Positions 1 through 7,748 of a DNA stretch of 23,316 nt are shown here, piece after piece (the first letter of the stretch is position 1; the number at the start of each line of letters is the position of its first letter). The stretch spans positions 16,830 to 40,145 of the forward strand of contig DCWG01000008.1 of assembly GCA_002327525.1 (NCBI GenBank), read 5' to 3'. The stretch comes from Gammaproteobacteria bacterium UBA2168 (lineage in GTDB: Bacteria; Pseudomonadota; Gammaproteobacteria; Pseudomonadales; Azotimanducaceae). Both the position numbers and the translations under genes were made by a program. The notes under the pieces were generated by a model. It did no database searches. It had not been told where the DNA came from and was given only the letters and a program-made list of their open reading frames with translations.

Positions 1-40
1 TGCAGGAAGCAGGCGGCGAGCGAAACTTCGTATGGGCGTT

Positions 41-430
41 CTACCTGGGTTGCGCCAGAAAAACGGGAATCTTGCGGGTAGTTTTCGCTTGATAGTCGTT
101 GTACGGCGGATAGGCCTCGGCACTGGCCTGCCAGAGGGCCTCGCGCTCCGTGTCATCGGTGACTTCGCGTACGCGCATCTCGAACACGTCCGTCGCGTCG
201 CGTATCTCAACCTCCGGATTGGCCCTGAGGTTGTACACCCAAACCGGGTTTTTCGGCTGCCCGCCCATTGATCCCACCAGCACGTAGCCGTCATCCACCT
301 TCACGCGCATCAGGGGGATCTTGCGTATCGCGCCGGTCATGTTGCCCAAATGCGTGACGATGATGCATGGCATGCCGGTATCCAGCAGCGTGACGCCTTC
401 AGTGCCACCGCTGCCTTCGTACAGCTCCAC
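41..430 (-). CDS. DDN-type (F420-dependent-like) nitroreductase-fold protein, start uncertain
   Basis: The 129-residue product resembles the deazaflavin-dependent nitroreductase/quinone reductase family (DDN, split beta-barrel fold). Visible family blocks are a GSGGTEG turn near the N-terminus, a GAIRKIPLMRV strand, a GGQPKNPVWVYNL segment and the NPEVEI strand after it. Family members use F420H2 or a related cofactor to reduce quinones or enones; the substrate here is unknown. The start given is a GTG, the only canonical start in frame, but protein-like sequence (DYIPPALDWARKQ directly before the GTG) continues upstream to about 517, where a stop closes the frame. The natural N-terminus is therefore probably longer and overlaps the end of the SRPBCC gene, with its start codon lost or noncanonical. 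It is the last gene of a leftward group VOC - SRPBCC - DDN. Family call is good; cofactor is inferred. Confidence 0.8.
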   Translation of the reverse strand: MELYEGSGGTEGVTLLDTGMPCIIVTHLGNMTGAIRKIPLMRVKVDDGYVLVGSMGGQPKNPVWVYNLRANPEVEIRDATDVFEMRVREVTDDTEREALWQASAEAYPPYNDYQAKTTRKIPVFLAQPR

Positions 431-512
431 CTGTTTACGGGCCCAGTCGAGCGCGGGGGGAATATAGTCGGCCGTGGTGTTGCTCCCAGAAGTTTTGTCG
501 AGCCTATCAGCG

Positions 513-926
513 TCAGGTCAGCGCGGCTCGGGCACGTTGAATACCACCGGTATATATGCCGCGGACAAGTTCGCTGGCGGCGTCCTCGTCACCCACGGCC
601 TCGAACGTACCGGTCCAGTCCACCGAGCAGGAAGAGTCGCCGTCGGGTGTGACCGTCACGGTAGCCGAATAGTTGGCCACCGGCAGCGGGTTGTCTTCGT
701 TGATGATCGCGTAGGTGAAAACGTGAGCTTCGTTGTCCAGCACCTCGAGGCGCTCGACGATCTGGGCGCCGCCCATGGTGATGGTGCGCACAGCACCTAC
801 ACCTTCCCCCTCGATCTCGAAGGCCTCTATCGGCCCACCGACCTCGATGCCTCCGAAATCGCTCAGGATGTTCCATACATCGGTGGCGTTGGCCTCGACG
901 GCCTCAAGAACTTGAACTGTGGTCAT
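513..926 (-). CDS. SRPBCC (START-like) family protein
   Basis: The 137-residue product looks like a small SRPBCC-fold protein. It opens with a strand and helix (VEANATDVWNILSDFGG), followed by alternating strands with the typical VGAVRTITM and ERLEVLDNEAHVFTYAI pattern and a C-terminal helix (ELVRGIYTGGIQRARAALT). Such proteins form a hydrophobic cavity that binds lipids, polyketides or other apolar ligands; some are cyclases or dehydratases. No catalytic assignment is possible here. The ATG start is preceded by GGAG at normal spacing. The stop lies within or next to the coding sequence of the downstream DDN-type gene, so the two are likely co-transcribed. The binding-pocket role is inferred from the family only. 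Confidence 0.8.
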   Translation of the reverse strand: MTTVQVLEAVEANATDVWNILSDFGGIEVGGPIEAFEIEGEGVGAVRTITMGGAQIVERLEVLDNEAHVFTYAIINEDNPLPVANYSATVTVTPDGDSSCSVDWTGTFEAVGDEDAASELVRGIYTGGIQRARAALT

Positions 927-1031
927 TTCAATACTCCGGTTGTCTTTTTTGGATATTTGCTGGCATGCCCTATGTTGTGCCGAAACGTGAGCCCGGGTCG
1001 AGTCGTTTCGCGCTTGCCGTTGCGGACACGG

Positions 1032-1543
1032 CTATTCCCTGGGCGGCAATTTCAAGCCGTTCTCCATGCGGAAACGGACTTTGGGATCCGCATCGTCGGG
1101 GACAAAAGAACGGATCAGGTGGCAGCATTCCAACTGCAGGCCTTTGGGATCCTCGAGATAGATGGACTGCGACCAGCCCTCGTGATCGACCGAACCACGC
1201 ACCTTCACGCCATGTGCCTCAAGCCGAGTCTTGGTGGCTTCGAGAGCCTGTGTGGAGCCTGAGTTGAACGCGAAGCGGTACACGCCAGGTATCAGCCCCA
1301 GCCCCTTGTTGATTCCGTAGTCGAAATTCTTTGGCCAGCCTTCCACCTCCTCACCGCTCATGAAGCCCAGGAGCTGACCATTACCGATGTCGAAAAAGTA
1401 GTGCTCATGATGCCTTTGTCGCCAAGTTCGACCAGGTCCGCACGCACCAGCGGAAATCCCAGCACGTCCTCATAGAAAGTACGCGCCTCGTCCATGTTTT
1501 TGGTGCCGAGATCGATGTGATTGAAACCGAGATTCTCCGACAT
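1032..1543 (-). pseudogene. VOC (glyoxalase/dioxygenase-fold) family gene with single-base frameshift
   Basis: Two overlapping leftward frames encode the halves of one VOC protein. The N-terminal half starts at 1543 (MSENLGFNHIDLGTKNMDEA) after a GGGGAAGAGC ribosome site. It reads FYEDVLGFPLVRADLVELGDKGIM and then runs into nonsense and a stop. The neighbouring frame resumes with HYFFDIGNGQLLGF and continues through GVYRFAFNSG and QSIYLEDPKGLQLE to the stop at 1032. The switch falls at about 1403-1408 and is explained by one missing base (ATG AGC ACT for an expected ATG AAG CAC). Repaired, the protein would be about 170 residues. H9 and the Glu of LQLECC are plausible metal-ligand positions. 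Either the gene is a recent pseudogene or the base is an assembly error; the downstream half is otherwise undamaged. Confidence 0.8.
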
Positions 1544-1666
1544 GCTCTTCCCCCGCATAGTCTCCACCGTCCGAATGTTCCGCTTTTTTGCTTGCTTGTG
1601 TCCATCGGGCTCGCAATCTCTGCCGGCCTGCAGTTTACTGTTGTGATTCGGCTTGAAAGGGCGTCG
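1544..1666. promoter_or_regulatory. Divergent promoter region
   Basis: This 123-bp gap separates the leftward VOC-SRPBCC-DDN group from the rightward acyl-CoA dehydrogenase group, so it must hold both promoters if both groups are expressed from here. I could not fix convincing -35/-10 pairs or an operator. A short CTTGCTTG repeat lies near 1590-1600. Confidence 0.4.
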
Positions 1667-2833
1667 ATGAGTCTCAGAGAATTCCAGCAAGAGGCCGCTC
1701 ACTGGTTGGAAGCCAATTGCCCTCAGAGCCTGCGGGGCAGTTTGGAAGCGGTCTCGGGCGGCGGGCACAAGGTGCCCATCGAGGATGACGACGGACAGCG
1801 CTATTTCGATGCTATGGTCGAGCGCGGCTGGACCGTACCACACTGGCCGCGCACATATGGCGGCGCGGGGTTGAGCGATGCCGAGCACCAGGTGCTGCGT
1901 CGGGTAATGTCGGAGGTGGGGGCGCCTATACCGCTTGCGGGGATGGGTACCACCATGATCGGCCCCACCTTGCTGGAACATGGGACGGACGAGCAGAAAG
2001 CCCGCCACCTTCCGAAGATCGCCAGTGGCGAGATCCGCTGGTGCCAGGGCTATTCAGAGCCCGGCGCCGGGTCCGATCTGGCGAGTCTGAAAACCCGGGC
2101 GGACGACGAGGGCGACTACTTTCTGATCAACGGATCTAAGATCTGGACCTCGGGTGCACAGTTTGCAGACTGGATCTTCTGCCTGGTGCGTACGGACTTC
2201 GACGCACCCAAACACGAGGGGATCAGCTTTCTGCTGTTTTCCATGGATCAGCCGGGTGTGACCGTGAAACCGATTCGCCTCATCAGTGGCGCCTCCCCAT
2301 TTTGTGAGTGTTTTTTCGATGACGTGCGGGCGCTCAAGGAAGATTTGGTAGGCCAGCTGAACCGCGGCTGGAGTATCGCCAAACGTCTTCTGCAGCACGA
2401 ACGTTCATCCATTTCTGGCATGGTGCCGCAGACCCGCTCCGTTCCGGAGGTTGCGCGGCAATACCTCACGACGACCGGCAACAAGATCGATGATCCGTCC
2501 ATGCGCGCGAGCGTGATCGATCACGAGATGGGCGCCCACGCGTTCGCCCTCACGCAGAAGCGGGCGAGGGAGGAAAACGCGGATGGCTCTACCCAGACGT
2601 TCGCCACATCGTTGTTCAAGCTGTATCGCAGCGAACTCACCATCCGACGTACCGAGCTCATCGTATCCATGATGGGAACCCGGGGTGCGGGCTGGGAAGG
2701 TGAGTCGTTTGCAGACGACGAACTCGCGGAAACCCGTTTCTGGCTGGCCCGCAAGGCCGGTACCATCGCCGGCGGTTCGTCGGAGGTGCAGCGCAACGTT
2801 ATCGCCAAGCGTGTACTCAGTCTGCCGGACTGA
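1667..2833 (+). CDS. Acyl-CoA dehydrogenase family protein
   Basis: The 388-residue protein is a full-length FAD-dependent acyl-CoA dehydrogenase, which introduces an alpha,beta double bond into an acyl-CoA and passes electrons to ETF. The N-terminal helical domain (MSLREFQQEAAHWLEANCP) leads to the middle-domain signature GYSEPGAGSDLASL at residues 128-141. The flavin-contact block KIWTSGAQFADWIFCLVRT follows at 158-176. The C-terminal FAD/oligomer block AGGSSEVQRNVIAKRVL ends the protein. E245 in LLQHERSS sits where isovaleryl-CoA-dehydrogenase-type enzymes carry the catalytic base. The size and N-terminus resemble FadE proteins of steroid and terpenoid degraders. The ATG at 1667 follows AAAGG at 7 nt; an earlier in-frame start would add a non-homologous leader. 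The MaoC-like gene follows after 25 nt, so they are probably co-transcribed. The substrate is unknown. Confidence 0.93.
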   Translation: MSLREFQQEAAHWLEANCPQSLRGSLEAVSGGGHKVPIEDDDGQRYFDAMVERGWTVPHWPRTYGGAGLSDAEHQVLRRVMSEVGAPIPLAGMGTTMIGPTLLEHGTDEQKARHLPKIASGEIRWCQGYSEPGAGSDLASLKTRADDEGDYFLINGSKIWTSGAQFADWIFCLVRTDFDAPKHEGISFLLFSMDQPGVTVKPIRLISGASPFCECFFDDVRALKEDLVGQLNRGWSIAKRLLQHERSSISGMVPQTRSVPEVARQYLTTTGNKIDDPSMRASVIDHEMGAHAFALTQKRAREENADGSTQTFATSLFKLYRSELTIRRTELIVSMMGTRGAGWEGESFADDELAETRFWLARKAGTIAGGSSEVQRNVIAKRVLSLPD

Positions 2834-2858
2834 ATTGCACGACAACAGGAGGCACTCT

Positions 2859-3743
2859 ATGCAAGGTTCGCAGGAAGCATTTAGTTTTGAGCAGAGAGAC
2901 CGCGTACTCGTCGGTCCCATGCGCACTCCGCGAAACACCGCGCGGCATCTGGGATCGGGCAGTATCCACGACGATGCCACGGCTCAGAAGCTCGGATTTC
3001 GCGGTGGCACCGTGGCGGGATCGTTGCACATGGAGCAGTTTCCGCCGCTGCTGGTGGCAGCTCTCGGCGAGAGTTGGCTCGAGACTGGTGGCATGTCCCT
3101 GTATTTCAAGTACGCCACCACAGACAACGAACCGGTGCAGGCCGTTGCTCGCCAGGTGAGTCCCGATGATGATCGCATAGAGATCTGGATGGACGATGCC
3201 AATGGCAACCGGGTAGCCGATGGCACCGCCAATACAGGCGGTGCGGATTCGAGTTCAGCACTGCGCCAGCGAATCGCCGCCATGCCTGAACCCCAGGACA
3301 TACGCATACTCGCTAACATCAGTACGGGCGACGTTGGAGAGCGGGTGCCCACCCGCATCACGCCAGAGGCGCTGGAGGGGCGGCTTGTGGTGATCACAGA
3401 ACCGCTCCCGGCCTACACGGACGCCAGTATTTACGGCGAACGGGTGGCTACACCGGCACTCCAGGTGCAGGTGCTGCGCCCGGCCGAGCGCAGTATTTTA
3501 CCGCGCAACTCGGATTTCGGCGTGGGTCTGTTCGGTGCCATCGAATTGCAGCTGCGCGCAGGGCCGGTGTTCGTGGAGCATGATTACGAAGCGCAGGCCA
3601 GGGTGCTTGCCGTGGGCGAAACGCCGAAGACGGAGTACCTGTACTATGAGGCCGCCCTGTTCGAACCGGACGGCGATGCACCCGTGCTCAGCATGATCAT
3701 GATGCTCCGCTTCATGAAGGCATCATCGGGGCTCTGGGCCTGA
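2859..3743 (+). CDS. MaoC-like hot-dog-fold hydratase/dehydratase family protein
   Basis: The 294-residue product looks like a double hot-dog protein. Its N-terminal half contains a MaoC-type block: SIHDDATAQKLGFRGG, followed by TVAGSLHMEQFPPLL. The second half carries beta-rich segments (LYYEAALFEPDGDAPVLSM). The family hydrates 2-enoyl-CoAs or acts as a binding partner in hydratase heteromers, so a position after an acyl-CoA dehydrogenase is biochemically sensible. The ATG has a consensus AGGAGG at 8 nt, among the best ribosome sites in the window. Immediately after its TGA, and in the same reading frame, begins sequence resembling a DDN-type protein (separate entry). The catalytic status of this protein is uncertain because the canonical MaoC Asp/His spacing is not clear. 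Confidence 0.8.
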   Translation: MQGSQEAFSFEQRDRVLVGPMRTPRNTARHLGSGSIHDDATAQKLGFRGGTVAGSLHMEQFPPLLVAALGESWLETGGMSLYFKYATTDNEPVQAVARQVSPDDDRIEIWMDDANGNRVADGTANTGGADSSSALRQRIAAMPEPQDIRILANISTGDVGERVPTRITPEALEGRLVVITEPLPAYTDASIYGERVATPALQVQVLRPAERSILPRNSDFGVGLFGAIELQLRAGPVFVEHDYEAQARVLAVGETPKTEYLYYEAALFEPDGDAPVLSMIMMLRFMKASSGLWA

Positions 3744-4137
3744 CAATACGGCCGCACCATCGACATCGTGATGACGGGCGCCCGCACAGGTCTGCGCCGA
3801 ACGACCGAAATCTGGTTCACCAACGTCGAAGGTCGCATCATCATCTGCGGTACGCCATCGGCATCCGGCGAATATGCAACCCGCGCGGCCGCGCGACTGG
3901 CTGGCCAATCTCGGCGCGCACCCCGGGCTCAAGTTTTGATTCAAGCAATTGCTCGAACGCTTGGTACCGGCCAGCGCTCTGGCGGTGAGAGATGTCGATG
4001 AGCGCCGATTTCTGATGAGCGCACCGCGGAGCGAGTGGTACCGCGAACAGGCATTCAGCCCGAACGACCTGGTCAGTTGGTCGCCGATCGTGGATGTTCG
4101 TTTTCTGGTGCCGTTCGAAGCATTCAACCGGGTGTAG
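3744..4137 (+). pseudogene. Decayed DDN/DUF385-type nitroreductase-fold gene
   Basis: Directly after the preceding stop, and in its frame, the sequence reads QYGRTIDIVMTGARTGLRR and continues TTEIWFTNVEGRIIICGTP. This is the core of a DDN/DUF385-type protein (G-R-R/T-G-x-x-R and EIW motifs). The homology then moves to the +1 frame, as PRDWLANLGAHPGLKF. It hits an in-frame TGA at 3937-3939, and continues in the same frame as FKQLLERLVPASALAVRDVD to a stop at 4135-4137. The N-terminal roughly 20 residues expected for the family are absent. One frameshift, one nonsense codon and a lost start make this a pseudogene rather than a sequencing slip. It is a distant paralogue of the gene at 41-430. 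Confidence 0.8.
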
Positions 4138-4348
4138 TCGGGGTTCTAAGCCAGGACGCGCCTGGAGGCCAGGCAGACCGCCTAGGCACCCGAGACTCGA
4201 GGCATTGTTGCCGTCTCGCGGCATGTGCGGCGTCGACTGTGGAATTACTGTTTTCGTAGCGAAATTACACCAGATTTGATCTGAATCAGGTTGCACTGGC
4301 GCTGAACACCTAGGGTCGACTCTAACTACACTAGTGGGGTGAGTAACC
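4138..4348. other. Intergenic region upstream of the diiron gene
   Basis: This 211-bp non-coding stretch holds a small CCAGG-ACGCG-CCTGG hairpin at 4151-4165 without a T-run. A perfect 5-3-5 palindrome lies at 4271-4283. A weak TACACT -10-like hexamer sits just before the GGGGTGAG ribosome site of the next gene. The promoter of the diiron gene must lie here, but I cannot place it firmly. Confidence 0.35.
4271..4283. promoter_or_regulatory. Perfect palindrome, possible operator
   Basis: CAGAT-TTG-ATCTG is a perfect 5-bp inverted repeat with a 3-nt spacer, about 65 bp before the diiron gene's start. It overlaps a second short palindrome (CTGA-A-TCAG). A regulator-binding role is only a guess, since palindromes this short occur by chance. 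Confidence 0.25.
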
Positions 4349-5434
4349 ATGGCTGAACAAGCAACTACGCCCGATCAGGAAGAAGTACAGGAAAACCTGG
4401 TCGACGCGTACAAGAGCGTCACCGACATGAGCTGGAATTTCGACTATGACGGTAATATTCCAAAGGTGCACGACCTCTATATCCGTGCCAAGAACAATCA
4501 GTGGAACGCGGACGATCTCGAATGGGACACGAAGATCGATCCATCCAATCCGATCATGGGCCGGGATGGTTCGGCGTACGCCAAAATGCCCTTTTTTGGT
4601 CGGCTGTCTCCGACCCAGCAGGAGACCTTCACCGCGCACTCGACCGCCCAGATGCTCTCGCAGTTCCTGCATGGTGAGCAGGGCGCCACTCTGACGGCCG
4701 CGACCATTACGCATGGCGTGCCGGATATAAAGGCCAAGTACTATGCGGCCACCCAGACCATGGATGAGGCAAGGCACGTCGAAGTGTACGACCGCTATGT
4801 GAACAAGATCGCGATTCACTATCCGATCAATCCATGGCTCAAGAAGCTGATCGATGTCACCTTACAGACCGAAGACTATCGAAAGGTCATGATCGGTATG
4901 AACATGATCGTGGAAGGACTGGCGCTGGGTGCTTTCAACAACATGTATCGTCAGACCGACGAGCCCCTGCTGAAGTCGATCACCTTCAACGTCATGCGTG
5001 ATGAATCCCGGCACGTTTCATTTGGGCATGCATACTTGACGCCGTTGGTTGCGAAGATGCACCAGGATGACGTCGAAGAGCTGGCGCAGTACGCGTTCGA
5101 TGGCGTGAGCATTCTGGTCGAATCGCAGACAGAAACCACACAAGGCTTCCTCAAGGTGCTGGATGTCAGCGGCATCGACCCCGCAGACTTCGCCGCCGGC
5201 ATGAAAGAAGCCGCTGAATTGGGCCTTTTGACCGATCTGCCCCCGGGTCAGGTGCACTCGTTGAAGGATCTGATGATTCCGGCTCTGGTTCGCGCGGGTC
5301 TGATCACCGCCAGGACCAAGGAATTGTTCGAAGGTATTGGTGTCGGCGTCAATGAGGACATGACTGTGCTCAACGCCATGGAAGACGCTAAGTCCGACCA
5401 GAACATTCTCAACGAAGAGGGTGCTTCCTACTAA
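4349..5434 (+). CDS. Ferritin-like diiron protein (putative oxygenase/desaturase-type)
   Basis: The 361-residue protein has a complete carboxylate-bridged diiron ligand set of the ferritin/RNR-R2 superfamily. E110 lies in HGEQGA and E140/H143 in DEARHVEVYDRY. E189 lies in IVEGLALGAF and E219/H222 in DESRHVSFG. These two E...ExxH pairs on a four-helix bundle bind two irons and activate O2. Related proteins are N-oxygenases, hydroxylases, desaturases or R2-like ligand-binding oxidases, so the reaction cannot be named. No signal peptide or membrane segment is seen, so it is cytoplasmic. The ATG at 4349 follows GGGGTGAG. It appears monocistronic, with a hairpin downstream and about 235 bp to the next gene. 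Context suggests oxidation of an acyl substrate that the neighbouring CoA enzymes process. Metal-site call is firm; function is open. Confidence 0.88.
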   Translation: MAEQATTPDQEEVQENLVDAYKSVTDMSWNFDYDGNIPKVHDLYIRAKNNQWNADDLEWDTKIDPSNPIMGRDGSAYAKMPFFGRLSPTQQETFTAHSTAQMLSQFLHGEQGATLTAATITHGVPDIKAKYYAATQTMDEARHVEVYDRYVNKIAIHYPINPWLKKLIDVTLQTEDYRKVMIGMNMIVEGLALGAFNNMYRQTDEPLLKSITFNVMRDESRHVSFGHAYLTPLVAKMHQDDVEELAQYAFDGVSILVESQTETTQGFLKVLDVSGIDPADFAAGMKEAAELGLLTDLPPGQVHSLKDLMIPALVRAGLITARTKELFEGIGVGVNEDMTVLNAMEDAKSDQNILNEEGASY

Positions 5435-5456
5435 GGACTCACCGGCCCGCACGCAA

Positions 5457-5496
5457 GCGCACTTCGGGGCAGGGGTTTCCTGTCCTGAAGATGCGC
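5457..5496 (+). terminator. Terminator-like hairpin after the diiron gene
   Basis: The arms 5457-5473 and 5479-5496 pair almost completely: GCGCA, CTTC and GG-CAGG blocks, one bulge and two mismatches, around a 5-nt loop. It begins 22 nt after the stop codon. There is no T-tract, so it may act as an mRNA 3'-end stabiliser rather than a classical intrinsic terminator. Confidence 0.5.
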
Positions 5497-5670
5497 GCCA
5501 ACCTCGATTCCGAAGTTTCACGCCGAATGAATTAATCAGAGGCTCCCTAGTGTATGGAACTCTACATTGGCAACGCGACGCGTCAGTATCGGTGCTTGTG
5601 TTGTTCTTTCCACCGCCGCGATACCGGGTGTATGTTTACAGCTGTGTGAGTAGGGTCCGCCGATAAGAGC

Positions 5671-7146
5671 ATGGACACAAGAATGCCGGTACTGGTTGGC
5701 GTGGGTTTGACGACTCAACGTGAACCAAATGTGATCAATGCGAGAGAACCTCTTGCGTTGATGATAGATGCAGCCAACGCCGCCGGTGACGATGGTGGCA
5801 ATGCGGGGCTTCTGCGCGATATTGAACGCATTCTTGTCCCTGTAGGACGGTGGCAATATCGCAACCCGGGCAGACTCATTGGCGATGCGATTGGTGCCAG
5901 CCACGTGGAGTCCATCAGCGCACTGCCGGGTGTTTCACAGCAAACGGTCATGAGCGATGCCTGCAATGCCATCGCTAGTGGCGAGATTTCCTGTGCCCTG
6001 GTGATCGGTGGGGAGGCCGGTTATCGACTGCAGCGGGCGAAGGCCGAAGGGGTTCGGCTGGAAGCTACACAATGCGAGGATCTTGCCGATGTCGTCATGA
6101 AGCCACATGACGAAATGCAGCCGGACTACGAGGTCAACTCCGGACTCGGCTACATGCCCGTCGGCTATTACGCCATCATCGACAGTGCATTCCGCCACAG
6201 ACACGGTTTCACCACCGGGGCCTATCGAGATCTCCTGGCCGAACGGTACAGCGCCTTCAGTAAAATCGCCTCGCAAAACCCTCACGCCTGGGATCGGGAA
6301 CACGTAGCAGCAGAGCAAATTCGCAACGCCAGTCGTACGAATCCGATGTTGGCCTTTCCCTACACCAAGTTGCACAACAGCCAGTGGAACGTCGACCAGG
6401 CATCGGCGCTCCTGTTCTGCTCTGCTGACAAAGCCCGGCAGATGGGCGTTCCCCGTGATCGGTGGGTGTTTCCCCAGGTTTTTACTGAATCAAACCACAT
6501 GCTGAACATCACCGCCCGTGGCCGACTGGACCGATGCGTGGGCGCCGAGTATGCGGGCAGAGCCGCCTTCGAGGCAGCTGCGATTCAGCCCGCGGAGCTG
6601 GACTTTCTGGAGTTGTACAGCTGCTTCCCGGTGGCGGTTGAGTCGTTCGCAGCCGAGATTGGTGCGCTGGAGCATATTGCCTGGAGCTTTACGGGAGCCA
6701 TGCCTTTTGCCGGTGGTCCGCTCAACAACTTCGTCTTACACGCTGTGGGTCAACTGGTGCGGCACCTGCGCAATAAACCCCACAGTCGCGGCATGGTAAC
6801 CACGGTTTCCGGTCTGCTCACGAAGCAGGGGTTCGGGATCTGGGGGACGGATCCTAATCCCAACGGCTACCAGTTTGTTGACGTCACCGATGCCGTCGCC
6901 GCGGCCACTGACGAGCGAGTCGTTGTGCCCAACTACGTGGGAGCAGCCACGGTTGCCGGGTACACGGTGTTGTACGACCGTGAAGGCCCGCAGCGGAGTG
7001 TGGCCATTGTAGATTTGCCGGATGGCAAGCGCAGCATCGCCCATACGGATGATGTGGGGTTGATGACAACCATGCAATCCGAAGAATTCTGTGGGATGAC
7101 GGTACAGATAGCAGGCGGCCGGTTTTCGGTTGATAAACATCGATGA
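5671..7146 (+). CDS. Thiolase-like protein lacking the nucleophile cysteine
   Basis: This 491-residue protein has the thiolase layout: an N-terminal MPVLVGVGLTTQRE strand, the nucleophile-elbow region at 85-100, an ELYSCFPVAVESF block near 312-324 and a C-terminal domain. It is longer than ordinary SCP2-type thiolases (about 390), with an extra C-terminal OB-like region (TVLYDREGPQRSVAIVDLPD). At the elbow it reads PGVSQQTVMSDACNAI, with Ser89 and no Cys where thiolases have the acylated cysteine. The usual GHPIGATG motif is replaced by GGPLNNFVLHAVGQ around 346-359. It probably does not perform standard Claisen cleavage; it may be a retro-aldolase or a binding/scaffold subunit. The start is an ATG with a weak AAGAG site. 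The stop overlaps the next start by 4 nt (ATGA), indicating translational coupling to the FAS1-like protein. Confidence 0.85.
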   Translation: MDTRMPVLVGVGLTTQREPNVINAREPLALMIDAANAAGDDGGNAGLLRDIERILVPVGRWQYRNPGRLIGDAIGASHVESISALPGVSQQTVMSDACNAIASGEISCALVIGGEAGYRLQRAKAEGVRLEATQCEDLADVVMKPHDEMQPDYEVNSGLGYMPVGYYAIIDSAFRHRHGFTTGAYRDLLAERYSAFSKIASQNPHAWDREHVAAEQIRNASRTNPMLAFPYTKLHNSQWNVDQASALLFCSADKARQMGVPRDRWVFPQVFTESNHMLNITARGRLDRCVGAEYAGRAAFEAAAIQPAELDFLELYSCFPVAVESFAAEIGALEHIAWSFTGAMPFAGGPLNNFVLHAVGQLVRHLRNKPHSRGMVTTVSGLLTKQGFGIWGTDPNPNGYQFVDVTDAVAAATDERVVVPNYVGAATVAGYTVLYDREGPQRSVAIVDLPDGKRSIAHTDDVGLMTTMQSEEFCGMTVQIAGGRFSVDKHR

Positions 7147-7748
7147 GTATTCATCCCGGCGACTACGATATTGAGGCGATACGATCGGAATGGATCGGTA
7201 AGGTCGTCTCACGCAGCGAGGGAAGATACCCGGTGGAGTACGATGCCATCCGGCGTCATTGCCACATGACAGGTGACGACAATCCGTTGTTCCTGGACCC
7301 GGATTTTGCCAGGAACAAGGGCCCGTATGGCGAAGTCGTCGTGCCGCCTTCGCTGTTGCCCCTCTATTTCTCGGGCCAGGGTCCATGGCCACAAAAAGTG
7401 CGAACGCAGACGGCCGTGCTTGATGACCAATCTGCACTACCCAGACGCCCCGCGTTTACCCTTGGCATACCCACACCTGGTGATCGGGGTATCAACATGA
7501 GCACCGAGTGGGACTTTCTTCAACCCATTCGGGTCGGCGACAGATTGCACTCGGAATTGACGGTTACCGATGTGTTCGTCAAAGCCATCAAGCTGGACAG
7601 TAGAGCCGTGTGGATCGTCTCGGAGACGGCGATTTTCAACCAGGATGACGAGAAGGTTGCCGCGTGGCACAACACCACTCTCGTGCATCGATCGCCCAGG
7701 CAGATAGAGGCTGATGAAAAGCGGTCTCCGGGAGAAACTCATGAGTGA
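7143..7748 (+). CDS. FAS1-type dehydratase-like (MaoC N-terminal domain) protein
   Basis: The 201-residue protein resembles the MaoC-dehydratase N-terminal family, i.e. the hot-dog domain of fungal FAS1 dehydratase and of heteromeric hydratases. Marks are VEYDAIRRHCHMTGDDNPLF (residues 31-50), LDPDFARN followed by VVVPPSLLP, and the strand block EWDFLQPIRVGDRLHSELTV. Proteins of this type usually pair with a catalytic MaoC subunit, supplying the substrate pocket while the partner supplies the Asp/His dyad. Both its ends are coupled: the start overlaps the thiolase-like stop by 4 nt, and its stop overlaps the MaoC start by 8 nt. A hydratase heterodimer with the next gene is the likeliest role, inferred from family and coupling. 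Confidence 0.87.
   Translation: MSIHPGDYDIEAIRSEWIGKVVSRSEGRYPVEYDAIRRHCHMTGDDNPLFLDPDFARNKGPYGEVVVPPSLLPLYFSGQGPWPQKVRTQTAVLDDQSALPRRPAFTLGIPTPGDRGINMSTEWDFLQPIRVGDRLHSELTVTDVFVKAIKLDSRAVWIVSETAIFNQDDEKVAAWHNTTLVHRSPRQIEADEKRSPGETHE

Noticed and set aside
474..1262. A long rightward open frame (262 codons) opposite the SRPBCC and VOC genes
   Set aside because: It lies antisense to recognisable proteins, has no family features and no convincing ribosome site; it is a shadow typical of GC-rich DNA.
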